From Branchiostoma floridae (taxonomy: Eukaryota > Chordata > Leptocardii > Amphioxiformes > Branchiostomatidae), in NCBI RefSeq assembly GCF_000003815.2, contig NC_049981.1, positions 6,941,335 through 7,005,334 of the forward strand: a stretch of 64,000 nucleotides of DNA, in the 5' to 3' direction. The translations under genes and the position numbers were made by a program. The notes beneath the pieces were generated by a model. The model saw only the letters and a list, made by a program, of their open reading frames with translations, had not been told where the DNA came from and searched no databases. Each line of letters opens with the position of its first letter. Positions within the stretch are counted from its first letter, which is position 1. Positions 13,843 to 26,798 of this stretch are shown here, in pieces.

Positions 13843-16800
13843 ATGGAGGACCCGTCGGTCCGCGAGAGCAAGGGTAACCAAACCACGTATTTTTTTCAAA
13901 ACTTGATAGGAATTTTCGTTGATTTAGGTTGATTTAGAGAAACTATATTTTCACGTAACTAACGTAACATTGAATAGCACATGCAAAGCTTAAGGTATAC
14001 ACAAATTTACATCGGGGCACTCCAGCCGTCACTGAACAGAGACGGTGGCTGTTATTTTAAACTTCTTGGCATGTTTGACCAATTGCTGACGTCACGCATC
14101 TGCAAGATCACGTGTTAATACGATCACGTTTTAACACGGTACGGATGGGGTTTAAATCTCATGTGTGTTTTATTTTTCACCAAGATTACTATTTCGCAAC
14201 TTTTACCTGAAATTTGCTTCTTCAATCAGGAATGCAAGGCCAAATTGCGACAGCGCCCCCTTCCTATGAAGAAGCAACTGCAGCCATCCAAATGCAAAAC
14301 CTGACACTCGGCGTCGGTAAGTTTTTTAAACCCATGTCATACGCCTCCATCAAGCTTTTCAGTTCAGTTCAGTTCGTCCTCAATTCTACCAAGCTTTTAC
14401 CACTTTATAACAGGCAGTGTTCTTTACTGAACGTAGATTTGTATTTAAAACTTGTATTTGCGGGTTCCTTTTCCACCTTTATATCATCATCCACTTACTT
14501 CCAAATCTCAGGCGGTCTTCTTTATGAAGCGTCAAATTTGTATTTGATTTTTTTTTCTTTTTTTTTTTCTTTTAGTAAATATGGGTTTCTTTTCACACAC
14601 ACCCTCACTCAGTTACATTTACGTGTACTTCCGAATCTCGCGAGACTTTCAAGCATTGTTAAGCTTTGACTCTAGTATACTATGACGTGGCGTGACTATG
14701 ACGTCAGTTTTGCCCGCCATATTGGATGGTTAACGCTGTTGGAACTTTTGGTGACTCCTTACTTTTGGTGACTTGCATTATTGTTTTTATTGACCTAAGC
14801 GGTAAGAATTTTCTCTGATTATGCAACACAATTTTCTTCAAATCCTTCCTTTGGACGTCATTTACGACACGTTTGACTATCTTTGTATGGCAAAAAAAGT
14901 GGGGTACTTTCTGAAACGGTACCCCGTACATCATGCTTCGAACTTTCCAGGTGTCCCCTCGGTACGCACCGTCAGAGCGACCGTTGTCCAGGCCTTCCCG
15001 GCTCAGGGTCCGGATTACCTGAAACTCAACACAGGGGACCAGGTACAGGTCATCACGCAGCACGTCAAGGGGATGGGAGGGGTCTGGGTGGCTGTTCACA
15101 GCGGCAAGGTGGGCAACAAATCTATTTTACATTTTCACCTTTTCTAAGAATACTAAACTACAGCCACACATATACTTGTGATCATCTCTACCACTTGGCC
15201 AAATTGTGGATGCATTTTCGGAGTCCCTTTAATTATTGTCCCCGTTGAGTCAAGCATAAAGAATCCTATTTATAGTGGCCAACAACCATTTTTTTCAAGG
15301 CCTTTTAGCTGTAAATTGATACTGTATACCACCGCAACTGTAAGTTGACACTGTATATCACTGTAGCTGTAACGTTATACATTTCATATGGCAAGTACTG
15401 ACCATAGTAAAATCCCTTAGCTTGCACGTTTTTGCTTCTAAGGTGGGGAAAGTGAGCCCGGTGGGTCTCAAAGTCCACTATGAGCCGGTCGACCTTGTGC
15501 CAAAGCCACCAACTTCGAGGTAGGGCTTTGTTTATTTCTGGCTAGTTTGTGAGCTTGTTGATTTCCTAGTTGGGTCAATGTGCCTTTCGTGGTTTGAGAA
15601 ATTTAAGGGCTGTGAATAAGTCGTCTACATGACTAGTGAACAACACAATGCTAAGTTTAACATATTTTTGTCAAAAAACAGTTACTCATTCAAGCAATTG
15701 GATATGATTTTGGAAAAGGTCTGCAGCTTCAAATAGCAACCACTATATTTCGTTAGTGACATTGAGAAAAGCTGGTTGAATGGCGCTATATAATGTAGCT
15801 TTTATAACGTATTTACCCCCTTGCAACATATTTACCCAATACTCACTCATTCACCCTTCATTCAATCCATTATATTCACTCGTTGCTCAGTCCGCAGGTT
15901 CAAACCCTGACTGCCCAGGCAGTACGACCACACACCCCGAGCGGACCTGGCCAGCTGACGCTCCAGATGTGGGAGGTAGTACAAGTGGTGGATCAGCCTC
16001 CTACAGGTCCCTGGGCAGTCGTGAGTGGAGATAAGCTTGGAATGGTCGATCCAGGGTGCCTCAAGATTATGCCGTGTCAACAGGCTTCACTAAGGGAACA
16101 ACTTTACAGGTACGGTCAAAACCTGTACTCGTGACCACCTCTACATAAGGACCACTTGTCCCTTGATATGCTGTGTACTAGTGACCAGCTGGTCATTGCA
16201 ACTCTTTCAGGTTGTCTCTTTGGGTATTCAATTTCCTATTGACCGTAAGTTAAGCATGTGGCCACCTGTCCGTTATGAACAATTTCATGAGTGGCAACTC
16301 TATAGACCGGTTTGTGAACGTAGACGAGAAAGCATTTTATCATCACCACTAGCAGCATCTAAGCAAAAGCCAGTCGTTTTGAACGATCTTTTCGATACGT
16401 GAATACTTTATTGAGCTAACGTTGAATAGGATCATCAGTCACGTATGAATACAGATACTACAATATTTTTCAAAGAGTGACGGTTTTTTAAAGGTATAGA
16501 GACATGCCTTCAATTTTGATGTATTGTAGCACATCTTGTTCACGGAGGGACCTAGTCTCACGAGAGAGTTATGCTAATTAACATACATTGATATTCCAGG
16601 GACGGGAAGACAGGGCGGTGGATCTCAGACCTAAGGGGAAGAGGCCTGCACTCCCTACCCGGTGAGCTGTTCACCTTGTCCGAGACGAGCGAGCTGTACA
16701 TCACGGACAACCTGCTGACTGCCCTGCCTGATGCCCTCACGGGACTGCCCAACCTGCTGCGGCTTAGCGCGGGGAGGAACAAGCTCGGGGTCTTTCCAGA

Positions 16801-19800
16801 GGTCTGCTTTTGTATTTTTGTATCGATCGCATTTGTTAATGCTACACATGTGGATAAAAAATTTGCGCACCTAACGAAGGAAGATCTGTTCAAATACTTT
16901 ATGTCATCATCTAACGTTAACTACGATATACTGGAAAAACTCTGTAAGTTTGTCTACACATGCTTTAAGAAGAGAGAAGAAGCACGTACTTTGTAGTATA
17001 TGTATAGTTTTCCGTTTACTCCCTTTATACCAATCTGACTGCATTTAGCTCCAATGGGGCATGAATATGCAATAAACTTCATTGTCATTGTTAAAGGGTA
17101 TAAGACACCAATGACATCAAAATTAGAATTATTTGAAATTGCACTTCACCATCAAAGCATTGGTTCATAAAAAAAAACATTTGCACAAATATATACCATA
17201 CTGATATCGATGTAATTGATTATCAAACCAAATTTTACCTCTAGCTCTTGCAATTCTTTATTCTCGTCAGGTATTCAGAGTAAACGGTGACTTTTTCGGT
17301 CATTACGTGACGATGAACCTCTACTGTTGATCCCTGTGGTTACGGAACCAATATTGACAGCATGTGTCGACAGAGTCTTGTTTTATTTTTTTTCACAGTG
17401 AAGAAAAATACACAAGCGAGATTGCTATCCACTACACCACCTTGCCAATGAAGGCTAGATATCCAGCCAGATACGCAAAGTAACCGTTACTTGCATTGAC
17501 TGGATATCTTTTTCTTGCTACTGCAGGTCGTGTTGAGGATGACGCGGTTGGAAAATCTGAACATTGGAGAGAATGACTTCTGCGGCGTCCCGAGAAACAT
17601 CGGACATCTTCAAAACCTGAAGGAGCTCTGGCTGAAGAGCTTGAACCTTCAGGAGCTACCTGACGAGGTAAGCAAGGCGCAGGTGATATTTCGCATGCCA
17701 AATCACTTTCACCGCATTACGAACAAAGAGCTCACTCTAGATTTCTCATGTTTCGGAAAGTATCCACCATCGTTCGCATACTTTCGGAGCAGTGTTTATT
17801 TTTCGAAGCAAAACAAAGAGCGCTGATTCGTGATTTTGACAATGGGGCAAGATTGTCCTTGCCGGTTCATAAATCCGTCTCCCGGCCAACTTCCTTCCCC
17901 GGTATTTAAAGAACCTTTTCCATGTTGAGAATCAGTCAGATCTCTCTCTCAAAAACAAAACGCCGCTCAGAATGTCTTTTTCTTGCTTTTGAACTGACGA
18001 GGACAATGTCAATGTGGCACTGCACTCACGTCAGTAACTTATTTCAACAATGCCCGACACAAATTACAAACAATTTACGGCATGTGGAACTCGACCCACA
18101 CGTCTCATCACAATTTTCCCTTGTTTTTTCTCGCCACTTACCTACTGCTTTTCAAAAAGACGTTACATGGGAAGTTATGACGGCAATGGTTTGGAATTTT
18201 GAGGATATTGATAAAAGGCTTCAAACTACGAAGTTGTGCCTCAAAATCTGAGTTGTGCTTATTACATCTGGGTGAGGCTGAGAATTTTTTTATTGATCAC
18301 CCCTCGTATGTAATTTTCTTCTATATATCCACAGCTCTGCCTCCTACAAAATCTGGAACTCCTGCACCTCGGGTGGAACAACCTGACCAGACTGCCAGGC
18401 AACTTCGCCCAACTGTCCTCGCTCAACAAGCTCCTGATGCAGCACAACCGCTTCCAACAGTTTCCGGAGCAGGTGTTTGTTACCTCCATGAAATGTCATG
18501 GAATGGAGGTTATATTTTCTGTTATGTGTCTCTGTCTGTGTAGAAGATTCCTCAAGAACGGCTGGATGGATTGGTTTCATACTTGTTGTGTTGGTGGGGT
18601 GTGACGAAAGCTCGAATTGATGAGATTTTGGGTGCCATATCTGTCGTTATGATCAATGTAATAATATCAGAAATCACACTGCTATATATTGGAACAGGCA
18701 TGGTGGTTTCCCTCTTTGTTAATCACCTTATCTCCAAGCAGATGGTGAGGTGATTTGTTTCGCCAGTGATAGCCATGAACATATGTTGTTGTTTTTTTGG
18801 ATCAGTTGACAACAACTGTTTGGGGGAAACGATAGCCTCGACCCAAGAACGGCTGGGTGAATTGGTTTCATACTTGATGTGTTGGTGGGGTGTGATGATA
18901 GCTTGAAGTGATTAGATTTTGGGCCCCGTATCTGTCGTTATGATCGATGTAATAATATAAGAAATCACCCCTATATTTGCGATATACAGTTGACATCGTA
19001 GAACATCTGTTTGGGGGAACCAGACAGTTTTGAAAGTGATAACAAATTGTATTTATGTACTTGTGCTTTTAGGGACATGATGTATTATATTTCTTTTGTG
19101 CTGTTAGATGTTATGTGGTCCACCTTGCGTCACGCTGAAGTTTTGTTAGTATGTACTCGGTTTTATTATATATCTATTATGTGGATGTGTTTGGACTTAC
19201 CTTATCTGAACAGTTGTCATCATCAACAAACATAAAATCGACAAAAACACTCAATATTTCATGGTGGTATGAGGTCGCCGAACTCTAGTTTTTTCTTCTT
19301 CTTCTTTCCTACTTCCTTGTCTCTTGAAGAAGAAGATTATTGGCATGTGTTTGTAACAGCAAAAGTGACCGCGTACAAATAAACGAAGGGAAATAAAGGA
19401 AAACTGCTAAGGAACATAACTGATTCTGTGTCTGTGTGTGCGTGAAAAGGGAAAGACAAGTGAATTTACTGGGTTACAAATACAAAATAATAAAAAATGT
19501 ATCAACATACACATGTTTGCTTGTAACAGTTGTATTGCTTACGGTACATCACACCAAGTTTGTACTCCCGGATATTTACAAACTCCATATATGAACTATA
19601 TTCATTTGATCCACTCACGCGCACCTACTCTTTTCAACCAAGTATGGTGGTTTCTTAACATGCTTTAGGAGTGGTTCTCCTCCAACACGGCACCTCCATT
19701 TAAGGTTCTCTCCCTATCTGACGCTATTCTAGTGAGCAAAATGGTGTGAATGGTGGTTCATTTCAGGGATTCAAATTTACTTCTGGTAATACCTACAAGT

Positions 19801-19989
19801 TCTGAGTCATCAACACTAACCAAACGGCCATCTTGCATCCAGGTGTGCTTCCTCGCCTCCCTCCGGGAGCTGTACCTGGACCAGGGGACAGGAGAGAAGT
19901 TCACGGTCATCCCGGACAGCATCGGCAACCTGAGGAAACTCAGGGTCATGGTACTGGACAACAACGCTCTGACGTCACTTCCGACCACG
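13843..19989 (+). CDS. PPxY / double SH3-like / leucine-rich repeat protein (3' end not found)
   Basis: Nine exons join in phase: 13843-13873, 14230-14316, 14951-15108, 15443-15519, 15891-16109, 16600-16801, 17527-17667, 18335-18472 and 19843-19989, about 400 residues so far. The start Met is the ATG at 13843, whose 31-nt exon ends in phase 1 like its partner. Residues 20-30 contain APPSYEEA, a PPxY motif of the type bound by WW domains. Residues about 46-105 and 120-180 look like SH3 domains (for example DYLKLNTGDQVQVI). Residues 195-400 are LRRs of the LxxLPxxIGxLxxL type, and exons 7-9 each carry about two repeats of 23 residues with phase-0 borders. No signal peptide or membrane segment is seen, so a cytoplasmic adaptor or scaffold role is inferred. 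The last donor (ACG|GTTGGT) is weak but sits where the others do. If unspliced, the frame stops near 20034. I do not know a named orthologue. Confidence 0.75.
18478..19290 (+). repeat. Dispersed repeat, cctccatgaaatgtcatgg family
   Basis: It begins ttacctccatgaaatgtcat, continues through ctcaagaacggctgga and ggtttcatacttg, and ends near 19260-19290 with tttcatggtggtatgaggtc. Relatives lie at 53652-53940, 54013-54330 and, inverted, 50105-50225. A matching end lies at 55100-55135. It sits in an intron of the LRR gene, directly after exon 8. Confidence 0.7.
19669..19730 (-). mobile_element. SINE fragment
   Basis: The phrase aacacggcacctccatttaa followed by ctatctgacg matches the SINE body at about 33220-33250 (acacgggacctccatttaac). 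Only this piece is preserved. Confidence 0.45.
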
Positions 19990-20633
19990 GTTGGTATCTT
20001 TGCCTACTTGTTGGTTTGTATTAGAGAACTGTAATCTACCTTTACTTTTGGTGTTACACAAAGGTATGAAAGGGTTGATCAACGTATACCGAGATGGAAC
20101 CATATCCTGGATTCATTGACATATTAGTATATCTGTAGAACTCCTTAAACAAAGGGGCCTTTTGCTTAGAATTAACTAATATCTACCAGGTTGACTCAAA
20201 CAAGTTGTAGAAATCGGCAAAATACAAAATAGGATGTAAGGTAGACCATTAGAAAAGACACTTAACTTGCCACCTAACTTAAAAGCGTCCTTATAATTAG
20301 TCCTCAGAGTACTGCAACAACTAGACCAGCATCATGGCTTCGGTCGCCAAACCGGGACCCGACCGGGATGTTTGTGGAAACCAAAAGATAGAAATGTATA
20401 CGCAAAATAATATTCTTTTCACGTCTTGGGTAGTTTGGGGTTTTTTATATCAAACATTCCGTTCCCGAAAACTGCCCGGCCGGGCCCCGGTTTGGAAGTG
20501 TGACGTAGTCCCAATTGTGCTGGTGCTTGTAAGGTATGTAGCCCCGACCGGGGTCCGATCTGGTCCAAACATTCAGTGAGAGCTGCACGCCCGAAAGATC
20601 CCGAAAGCCCCCCCCCCCCCCCCGTTATCTCAG

Positions 20634-22005
20634 ATAACGCAAACGACACTGAAGCCGACAAGCCCCAAGCACAAGTGCCCCATGACTGTCAAGACATCCT
20701 CGACGACGACGAGACCACACCCAGCGGCGTGTACATGGTGTATCCAAGGGACAACCTGGGCGGCTTCCTGGTCTTCTGTGATATGGACACGGACGGAGGG
20801 GGATGGACGGTAAGTCTGGTCACTTTACTGTTACAAATGTGAGATACGGCTACATTTGTGTATGTCATTGTTCTGATGTTGAGATGTTTGCTTTTTTCTG
20901 GCTATCAGCGTTTTCTTGCTCTTGAAGTTGTTCCAGAAACGCCAAGACGGAACAGTGGACTTCTTTCGGGACTGGGCAGACTACAAGACCGGCTTCCCTT
21001 CCAACCTGAACGGCGAGTTCTGGCTGGGGAACGACAAGCTGTACCGCCTGGCCGTGCAGAAAGTCTACCAGCTCAGGGTGGATATGGAGGATGTGGAGGG
21101 GAACACGGCGTACGCGGCTTACAGCACGTTTGCCATCTCGCCTGAATCCCAGAACTACAAACTCCACATCGGGACTTACACCGGTACTGCAGGTGAGGGA
21201 GTTGACAGTTAAAATCTTGAAATGGTATTGTTCCGACATGTTGACAATGTATCATATGGTTCTCCCTCTGAGTTGAATTTGAACGTGTCGCGTAGATTCG
21301 TGAAAATAGATATGGTAGATTAATGTCTCTAAAATTTGATCAATACATACATACATACATACATACATACGTAGTCATACTCTATCGAGTTGTAGCATTA
21401 GCATACTTTCGCTTCCAGTGTAATCTATTGTATCAATGTTCACGTTAAAATCTCTGTTTTCCATATGCGCGTACCAAATAAGTGAGGAATACTTTGGGTA
21501 TTGTGAAGTACGCATGAAATTGGGATACGATATGCAATTGCTTACAAAAATATGAACACCGGAGCCTAGAACTGAAAATCATAGCGACACAGAAACAAAA
21601 AGGAAGTCAAAAGATACGCATGGTCAACAGGTCATAGTTTATTTCAGCTTCTAAACATGTACATCTCAAAACAAAGGATGATCTTAAAGATTGATAATCC
21701 AAGCCACGTGCATTTCTGTTGTTCGGATCTAAATGTTTGTTTTTGTCACAGGGGATAGCCTGTCGTTACATGACGGGAAACCATTCAGTACAAAGGACAG
21801 AGACAACGACGAGAGCTCTTCCGGAAGCTGTGCTCAGTCGATCAAAGGTGCGTGGTGGTACGGTAATTGCCACCACTCCAACCTGAACGGGCTGTACCAC
21901 CTGGGTACTCATGACAGTCACGGTGACGGCGTCAACTGGTACCACTGGAAGGGTTACAAATACTCCTTGAAGCGCACGGAGATGAAAATCCGGCCAACTC
22001 CGTAA
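20634..22005 (+). CDS. Fibrinogen-related domain (FReD) protein, first exon missing
   Basis: Three exons, 20634-20809, 20928-21192 and 21752-22005 (TAA), join in frame to give about 231 residues, a whole FReD. Exon 1 has [13 protein letters not shown] and GGGW. Exon 2 has [29 protein letters not shown] and [11 protein letters not shown]. Exon 3 has FSTKDRDND, the acidic loop that binds calcium in ficolin-type domains, and [11 protein letters not shown] with its paired cysteines. FReDs of this kind are secreted lectin-like recognition modules in ficolins, tenascins and invertebrate FREPs. The acceptor is ambiguous: AG at 20633 after a run of about 16 C, or AG at 20576, which would add a proline-rich linker. 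Both are phase 1. No signal-peptide exon was found upstream. The preceding LRR exon ends in phase 0, so a direct fusion to it does not read through. Confidence 0.85.
21342..21371. repeat. (CATA)n microsatellite
   Basis: About seven copies of catacata in the second intron of the FReD gene. Confidence 0.9.
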
Positions 22006-22980
22006 CTTCATACATTATATTCTATCGTTCATGCCACTGAAACAGATGTGAAAACGACAATATGTTACCTATTAATTTTATGATCGAGATTTAGATATTG
22101 AATGCTTACACATCATACCCTCCTTAACAAGAACTGTATTGTCAATTCCAGTGTTGTAAGATTTCTTTTAAGTTAAATCCTACACTTAGAGTAAAACATC
22201 AGAATTAGTCTTGAATTTCCTGTACAGAGAGATATAGTGTGAAATCTTTCATTACCACTGGGACTAAAAAATTAAATTTATCTCTAAATAAGGCAAAAAG
22301 TTCGTTTCCACGAATTCGAAATCTGTTTTGAATTCGGTTTTAGATACTTTAAATGATAATAATAATGGATTGCGTATTGTGCTCATAGATAGAAGAATAT
22401 TACATAGCACTGAATATCAATATTCCTTCATTCTCCTATTGTCACATATGATGTACGTAGTTATTTTTCTTTTGTCTGATGGAGTATTGGGATACATATC
22501 TTTCAACAGTTTGATGCTAACTAGTTTCATTTGATTTTCTCTATGATGTATAATAGTTCTCGAGCTCTATAATTCACTGTATTAACAGTCATTGCCTGTG
22601 GTATTTGGTACATGTTCAAAGACGGTTATAACGAATGCTTGATAGAACTCTGATCTGTTTTAGTTGACCCCTTTTCTATTATTTGTTTAATCATTTGTTA
22701 ACAACATTAGACATGTTGTGACTATTTTCTGTAATATAGGGCATTCTGTACTCATAGTACAATTTGCGACATTCGCCTTCAGTGTGATGACTAAAACTAA
22801 CTACTGCCATAACTAAAATGATAATAAAAACACTGGCATGATCATGTTCTGTTGCAGATTTTCGTAATCGTAATAGTTCATATTCAGCAAATTCGTAACC
22901 TATTATTACATTTAGCATTAACTTAGAGGTGCAAGATAATGCATTTCTAAGTAAGTTCTAGGAATTTAGGCCAAACGGAC
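22006..22980. other. FReD 3' flank; no gene recognised
   Basis: AT-rich sequence after the FReD stop codon. I see no canonical AATAAA close to the stop and no further exon. Confidence 0.4.
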
Positions 22981-22989
22981 GCACACCAT

Positions 22990-25370
22990 ACTATTAGGCT
23001 AGCGCCTGAGGCGTCGCCAAAAAGACGCTTTAAGTATACAATCAGAGGAACTGTGTACTATCCCAAATGTGCTCTATCCCAAAAGCGCTTTTAGGATAGA
23101 AGCACTTCTGGGATAAGCCTGCATCCTAAATGTGCTTCTATTCTGAAAGCGCCCTAAGCCAGAGCGCATCCTGGATATCCCAGACGCGCTTCTTTGTCGC
23201 CGTCAATCATGGTGATTGACAGGACCGCAAGCGGTGATTGTTTCCATATTTGGTTCGACCTCGCGATCGCGAGACGTCGCGACAGTCTACTTGCGATAAT
23301 CGCGCTGAATGCTGGCTGATGTGCGATTTCCACCATTTAGAGTCATTTATTCAAGACATCTTGTTTCTGAAATAAAAGCATGGAGGGACTGAATGTGATG
23401 ATATATATCTGCAACAGTCTTTCTAGTTAGTGATGAAATTTCTCAAAGCCCTGTCGTACTGTATAGTAGCTTTTATTTCTCCTTCATGGATATGAAAAGA
23501 AAAGATGACAAATCTTCTAATGGAAGTTATCTTTATTGCAAGTTAATGCACAGAGGTAATTATACACTGGTGAATACAATATGTATACAGTGTACACAGA
23601 TAATGGGACATTTATCAAACTTAATTCCATGCAGATTAAACACTATTTTGTCCTTTTGATTCTCACTATATGATTTTCATCAATCTAATTGTGCATGGAA
23701 GACACAAAAAGCAATTCTCAATAGTGCATCCCAAGATGTACTACAAAATGTACCATATAAAATGTATTACAAAATGTACCATAATAAAACATGGCCAACG
23801 CGACCGCGACCGGNNNNNNNNNNNNNNNNNNNNNNNNNNNNNNNNNNNNNNNNNNNNNNNNNNNNNNNNNNNNNNNNNNNNNNNNNNNNNNNNNNNNNNN
23901 NNNNNNNNNNNNNNNNNNNNNNNNNNNNNNNNNNNNNNNNNNNNNNNNNNNNNNNNNNNNNNNNNNNNNNNNNNNNNNNNNNNNNNNNNNNNNNNNNNNN
24001 NNNNNNNNNNNNNNNNNNNNNNNNNNNNNNNNNNNNNNNNNNNNNNNNNNNNNNNNNNNNNNNNNNNNNNNNNNNNNNNNNNNNNNNNNNNNNNNNNNNN
24101 NNNNNNNNNNNNNNNNNNNNNNNNNNNNNNNNNNNNNNNNNNNNNNNNNNNNNNNNNNNNNNNNNNNNNNNNNNNNNNNNNNNNNNNNNNNNNNNNNNNN
24201 NNNNNNNNNNNNNNNNNNNNNNNNNNNNNNNNNNNNNNNNNNNNNNNNNNNNNNNNNNNNNNNNNNNNNNNNNNATGATGACAGTCAATGAAAACGTCCA
24301 GTTGCCCATTGACCAATTACCACATCCATTCAGTTGCACCGGTTGTATACTCTCTAGCACCAGTGCTTCTGGGCTAGACGCAGACGTTCGCCTAACAACG
24401 ACAGTCCCTTGTCGTCTATAACCGACACCGCTTCTGGCATAAATTGTCCTCCATCCCCAGTTCCCTTGTCGGATATCCCGAATCACTCGCCAGCGCTTGC
24501 GACGTGTTCTGGATATCCTAGAAGCGCTTTTGGGATAGAAGCACATTTGGGATAGATCTGCATCCAAAATCTGTGTCTATCCTAAAAGCGCTTCTAGGAT
24601 ATCCAGAACACGTCGCAAGCGAAGAAGCGCATTCTGGATATCCTGAATGCGCTCCTGTCGAAGGCGGCCGACATCTGTCTTCTCCTGTGCAGGTTGACTT
24701 TGTTAATGGTTTGCTGAATTTCAGCTTCTGGTTTTGTTTCGAACTATCGAACCGGAGATAGCGATACTACCTCGGTGTGTTGGGTCCATGCAGTCAACAC
24801 GTCACGAGAAAATGGCAGCGGCCATTGCGATTGTTTACACCAAAGTTTCCATATTTAGTTCGACCTTGCGACACCTGCCGTAATCTACGTGATGGAAATA
24901 CGCAGTTTATAAAGCAAGCGCTGAACCTAGATTTTACGTGATTATGTGAGGGTTAGATCGGGCCACGGAGTCCCCAAAAATGATTTGGTTTATGCAAACT
25001 ACGTTGATTTGGTGTAAGTATATGCGATCTTCTATCACAATCAAACCCGGAAGTGACCTCGTGGGAGAACAAAGATGGCGGCCTCAGGTTGACTACGAAA
25101 AATCACATACAAGATAGTCTCCGCCTCCTAAGACACTAAGCTCCTCCCACAAGTGCACGTTCAGGATAAACACGCCGGCTTATCCTGAATGCGCTCCGAC
25201 AGAAGCGCATTCAGGATACCCAGAATGCGCTCCTCGCTTGCGACGTGTTCTGGATATCCCATAAGCGCTTTTAGGATAGAAGCACATTTTGGATGCCGGT
25301 CTATCCTAAAAGCGCTTCTATCCTAAAAGCGCTTTTAGGATAGACGACATTCTAGGATGTAACAAACTGT
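22990..25370. repeat. Palindromic aaagcgctttt repeat clusters flanking an N gap
   Basis: Three clusters (about 23040-23185, 24480-24670, 25140-25350) are built of short direct and inverted copies of tatcctaaaagcgcttctagg, agaagcacatttgggata and cgcttgcgacgtgttctgga. Phrases such as tttccatattt-gttcgacc occur on both sides of the gap (about 23243 and 24850), so one large composite element or two related copies probably span it. No coding sequence is supported. Confidence 0.6.
23814..24274. other. Assembly gap (N run)
   Basis: A run of 461 N inside the palindromic repeat region. The repeats probably defeated assembly. Confidence 0.99.
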
Positions 25371-25571
25371 AAGATTGTTTGAACAACAGAAAAATGGAAA
25401 ACTTAGTATCTGCCCCAGACTGTCATGCACAAAAAAACTTTCAATTTTTTTCTGATCTTGGAATCAAATAAATTTTACAAGATACCCCAACTTTAAGGCC
25501 TTTTTACATGTCTTTCTTTTATAAGACATTTCAACATGTACTTCCACATATTTGAGGATGGCCACACTTTA

Positions 25572-25701
25572 TAATCTCCAAGCAGATCCTACAGTAGCAT
25601 AAGATAGTAGTTATCAGAAGCATACACAATCCTAGGCTGGTTTCACTCCTCTGGCAGCTTTTGATGCTATCTTATGCTACTGTAGGATCTATTTGCAGAT
25701 A
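25572..25701. mobile_element. MITE, CCAAGCAGATC family, copy 2
   Basis: The left end taatctccaagcagatccta pairs with a diverged right end, gtaggatctatttgcagat. The interior cctaggctggtttcactcct matches the copy at 7581-7743. Confidence 0.75.
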
Positions 25702-26453
25702 AACACTTTGAGTATTATGATATTAAAGAACCCACCACACTTAGTAGGGGTTCATCTGAGTATAACTGGATCAAACATTATTTCATGCAGCTTGTACATG
25801 TACATGTGCCTACCGTACAAAAGTAGTGTGCTACATCCAAGGTCTACAGTTAAACAGTTATGTGTAACAGACAAAATCAGTAAAAAAATCAACAATGTGA
25901 TAGCAATCAAACCAAGAAAGCAGAACAGAACAAATACTTTTATTCAGATACATATTACTCTACCACTTAATCATCATAATGATTGTGCAACATATCTTTC
26001 ATTTTTCTAAACAATGACTACTACAAACTCTTTCACTAAGTACTGAACTACATATTTTAAGGGAGAATTCACGCATGGCAACAATGGCGTCATTTGGTCT
26101 ACATTGTACTTACTAGCTCCACTCTGTTTAGTTAAAAAATGTACTACCCCTAATACCTGGTGTCTTTCATAATTCAATGTGACAAGTACTCAACACAAAG
26201 TGATTGTGTCAAAATATTGATCTAACACTCAAGCAGAAATACCACAGTGTTTTTACATCTACCTGAAACACCTAAATTGCAAAAATTGAGTGAGGGATCA
26301 TTTCGAATATTCCAAACATATTAGTCACAAAAACTGAAATGACAGACCATCTACATTATGTATGATACCATTTCTCTGAATAACGCAATAGAAATTATCC
26401 AAACCAACATGGTGAGGAAAGCATCAATGATTTTCATACTAAATACTGTCTAT
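25702..26453. other. Downstream flank of TMEM161; possible 3' UTR
   Basis: No coding signal. On the minus strand an AATAAA lies at 25939-25944 (tttatt on the plus strand). It could serve TMEM161, giving a 3' UTR of about 1 kb, but that end is inference. Confidence 0.3.
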
Positions 26454-26798
26454 CAGGGTTGCAGCCAGCACCTGTCCTTCCGTCCTTTTGTTTTGCAGCT
26501 GGGGATGGGAAAAATTTGCCCATTCCGTCCTCTGTGACGGACAAAAATCGACATTTAAAAACTGTTTCCCTTGTGTAATTTTTCACCAAAACCTTTTTCA
26601 CAGCCTTTGAACAGCTTAGTCTACCAGCAAAGTTTGCACCTCAAAATGCAGGAAATAGCATTTCAGAGGGTCTAGATTTCAAAATTTTCTGGGAAGGGGG
26701 GCATGTGCCCAACCCCCCTAGTAATGTTGCACCTTCGATGCTAGAGAGGATTTATAATTGAGGGTACAGAAAATAATTTCAGGCTGGCTACAACCCTG
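26454..26798. mobile_element. hAT-like MITE with 8-bp target duplication
   Basis: The ends read CAGGGTTGCAGCCAGC and GCTGGCTACAACCCTG, an imperfect inverted repeat with the CAGGG terminus typical of hAT elements. The flanks are identical 8-mers, ctgtctat at 26446-26453 and again at 26799-26806. It carries no transposase. It ends about 150 bp beyond the TMEM161 stop codon, so it may be part of that gene's 3' UTR. Confidence 0.9.

Noticed and set aside
18571-18753. Hydrophobic open frame as a small membrane protein
   Set aside because: It lies inside a dispersed repeat whose other copies give the same peptide with disruptions; there is no independent evidence of expression.
19843-22005. Direct LRR to FReD fusion
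   Set aside because: The last LRR exon ends in phase 0 but both possible FReD acceptors need phase 1; direct joining shifts the frame. Left open only if an unseen exon lies between.
23670-24567. Open frames crossing the N run
   Set aside because: Unknown bases carry no stop codons, so the frames are artefacts of the gap.
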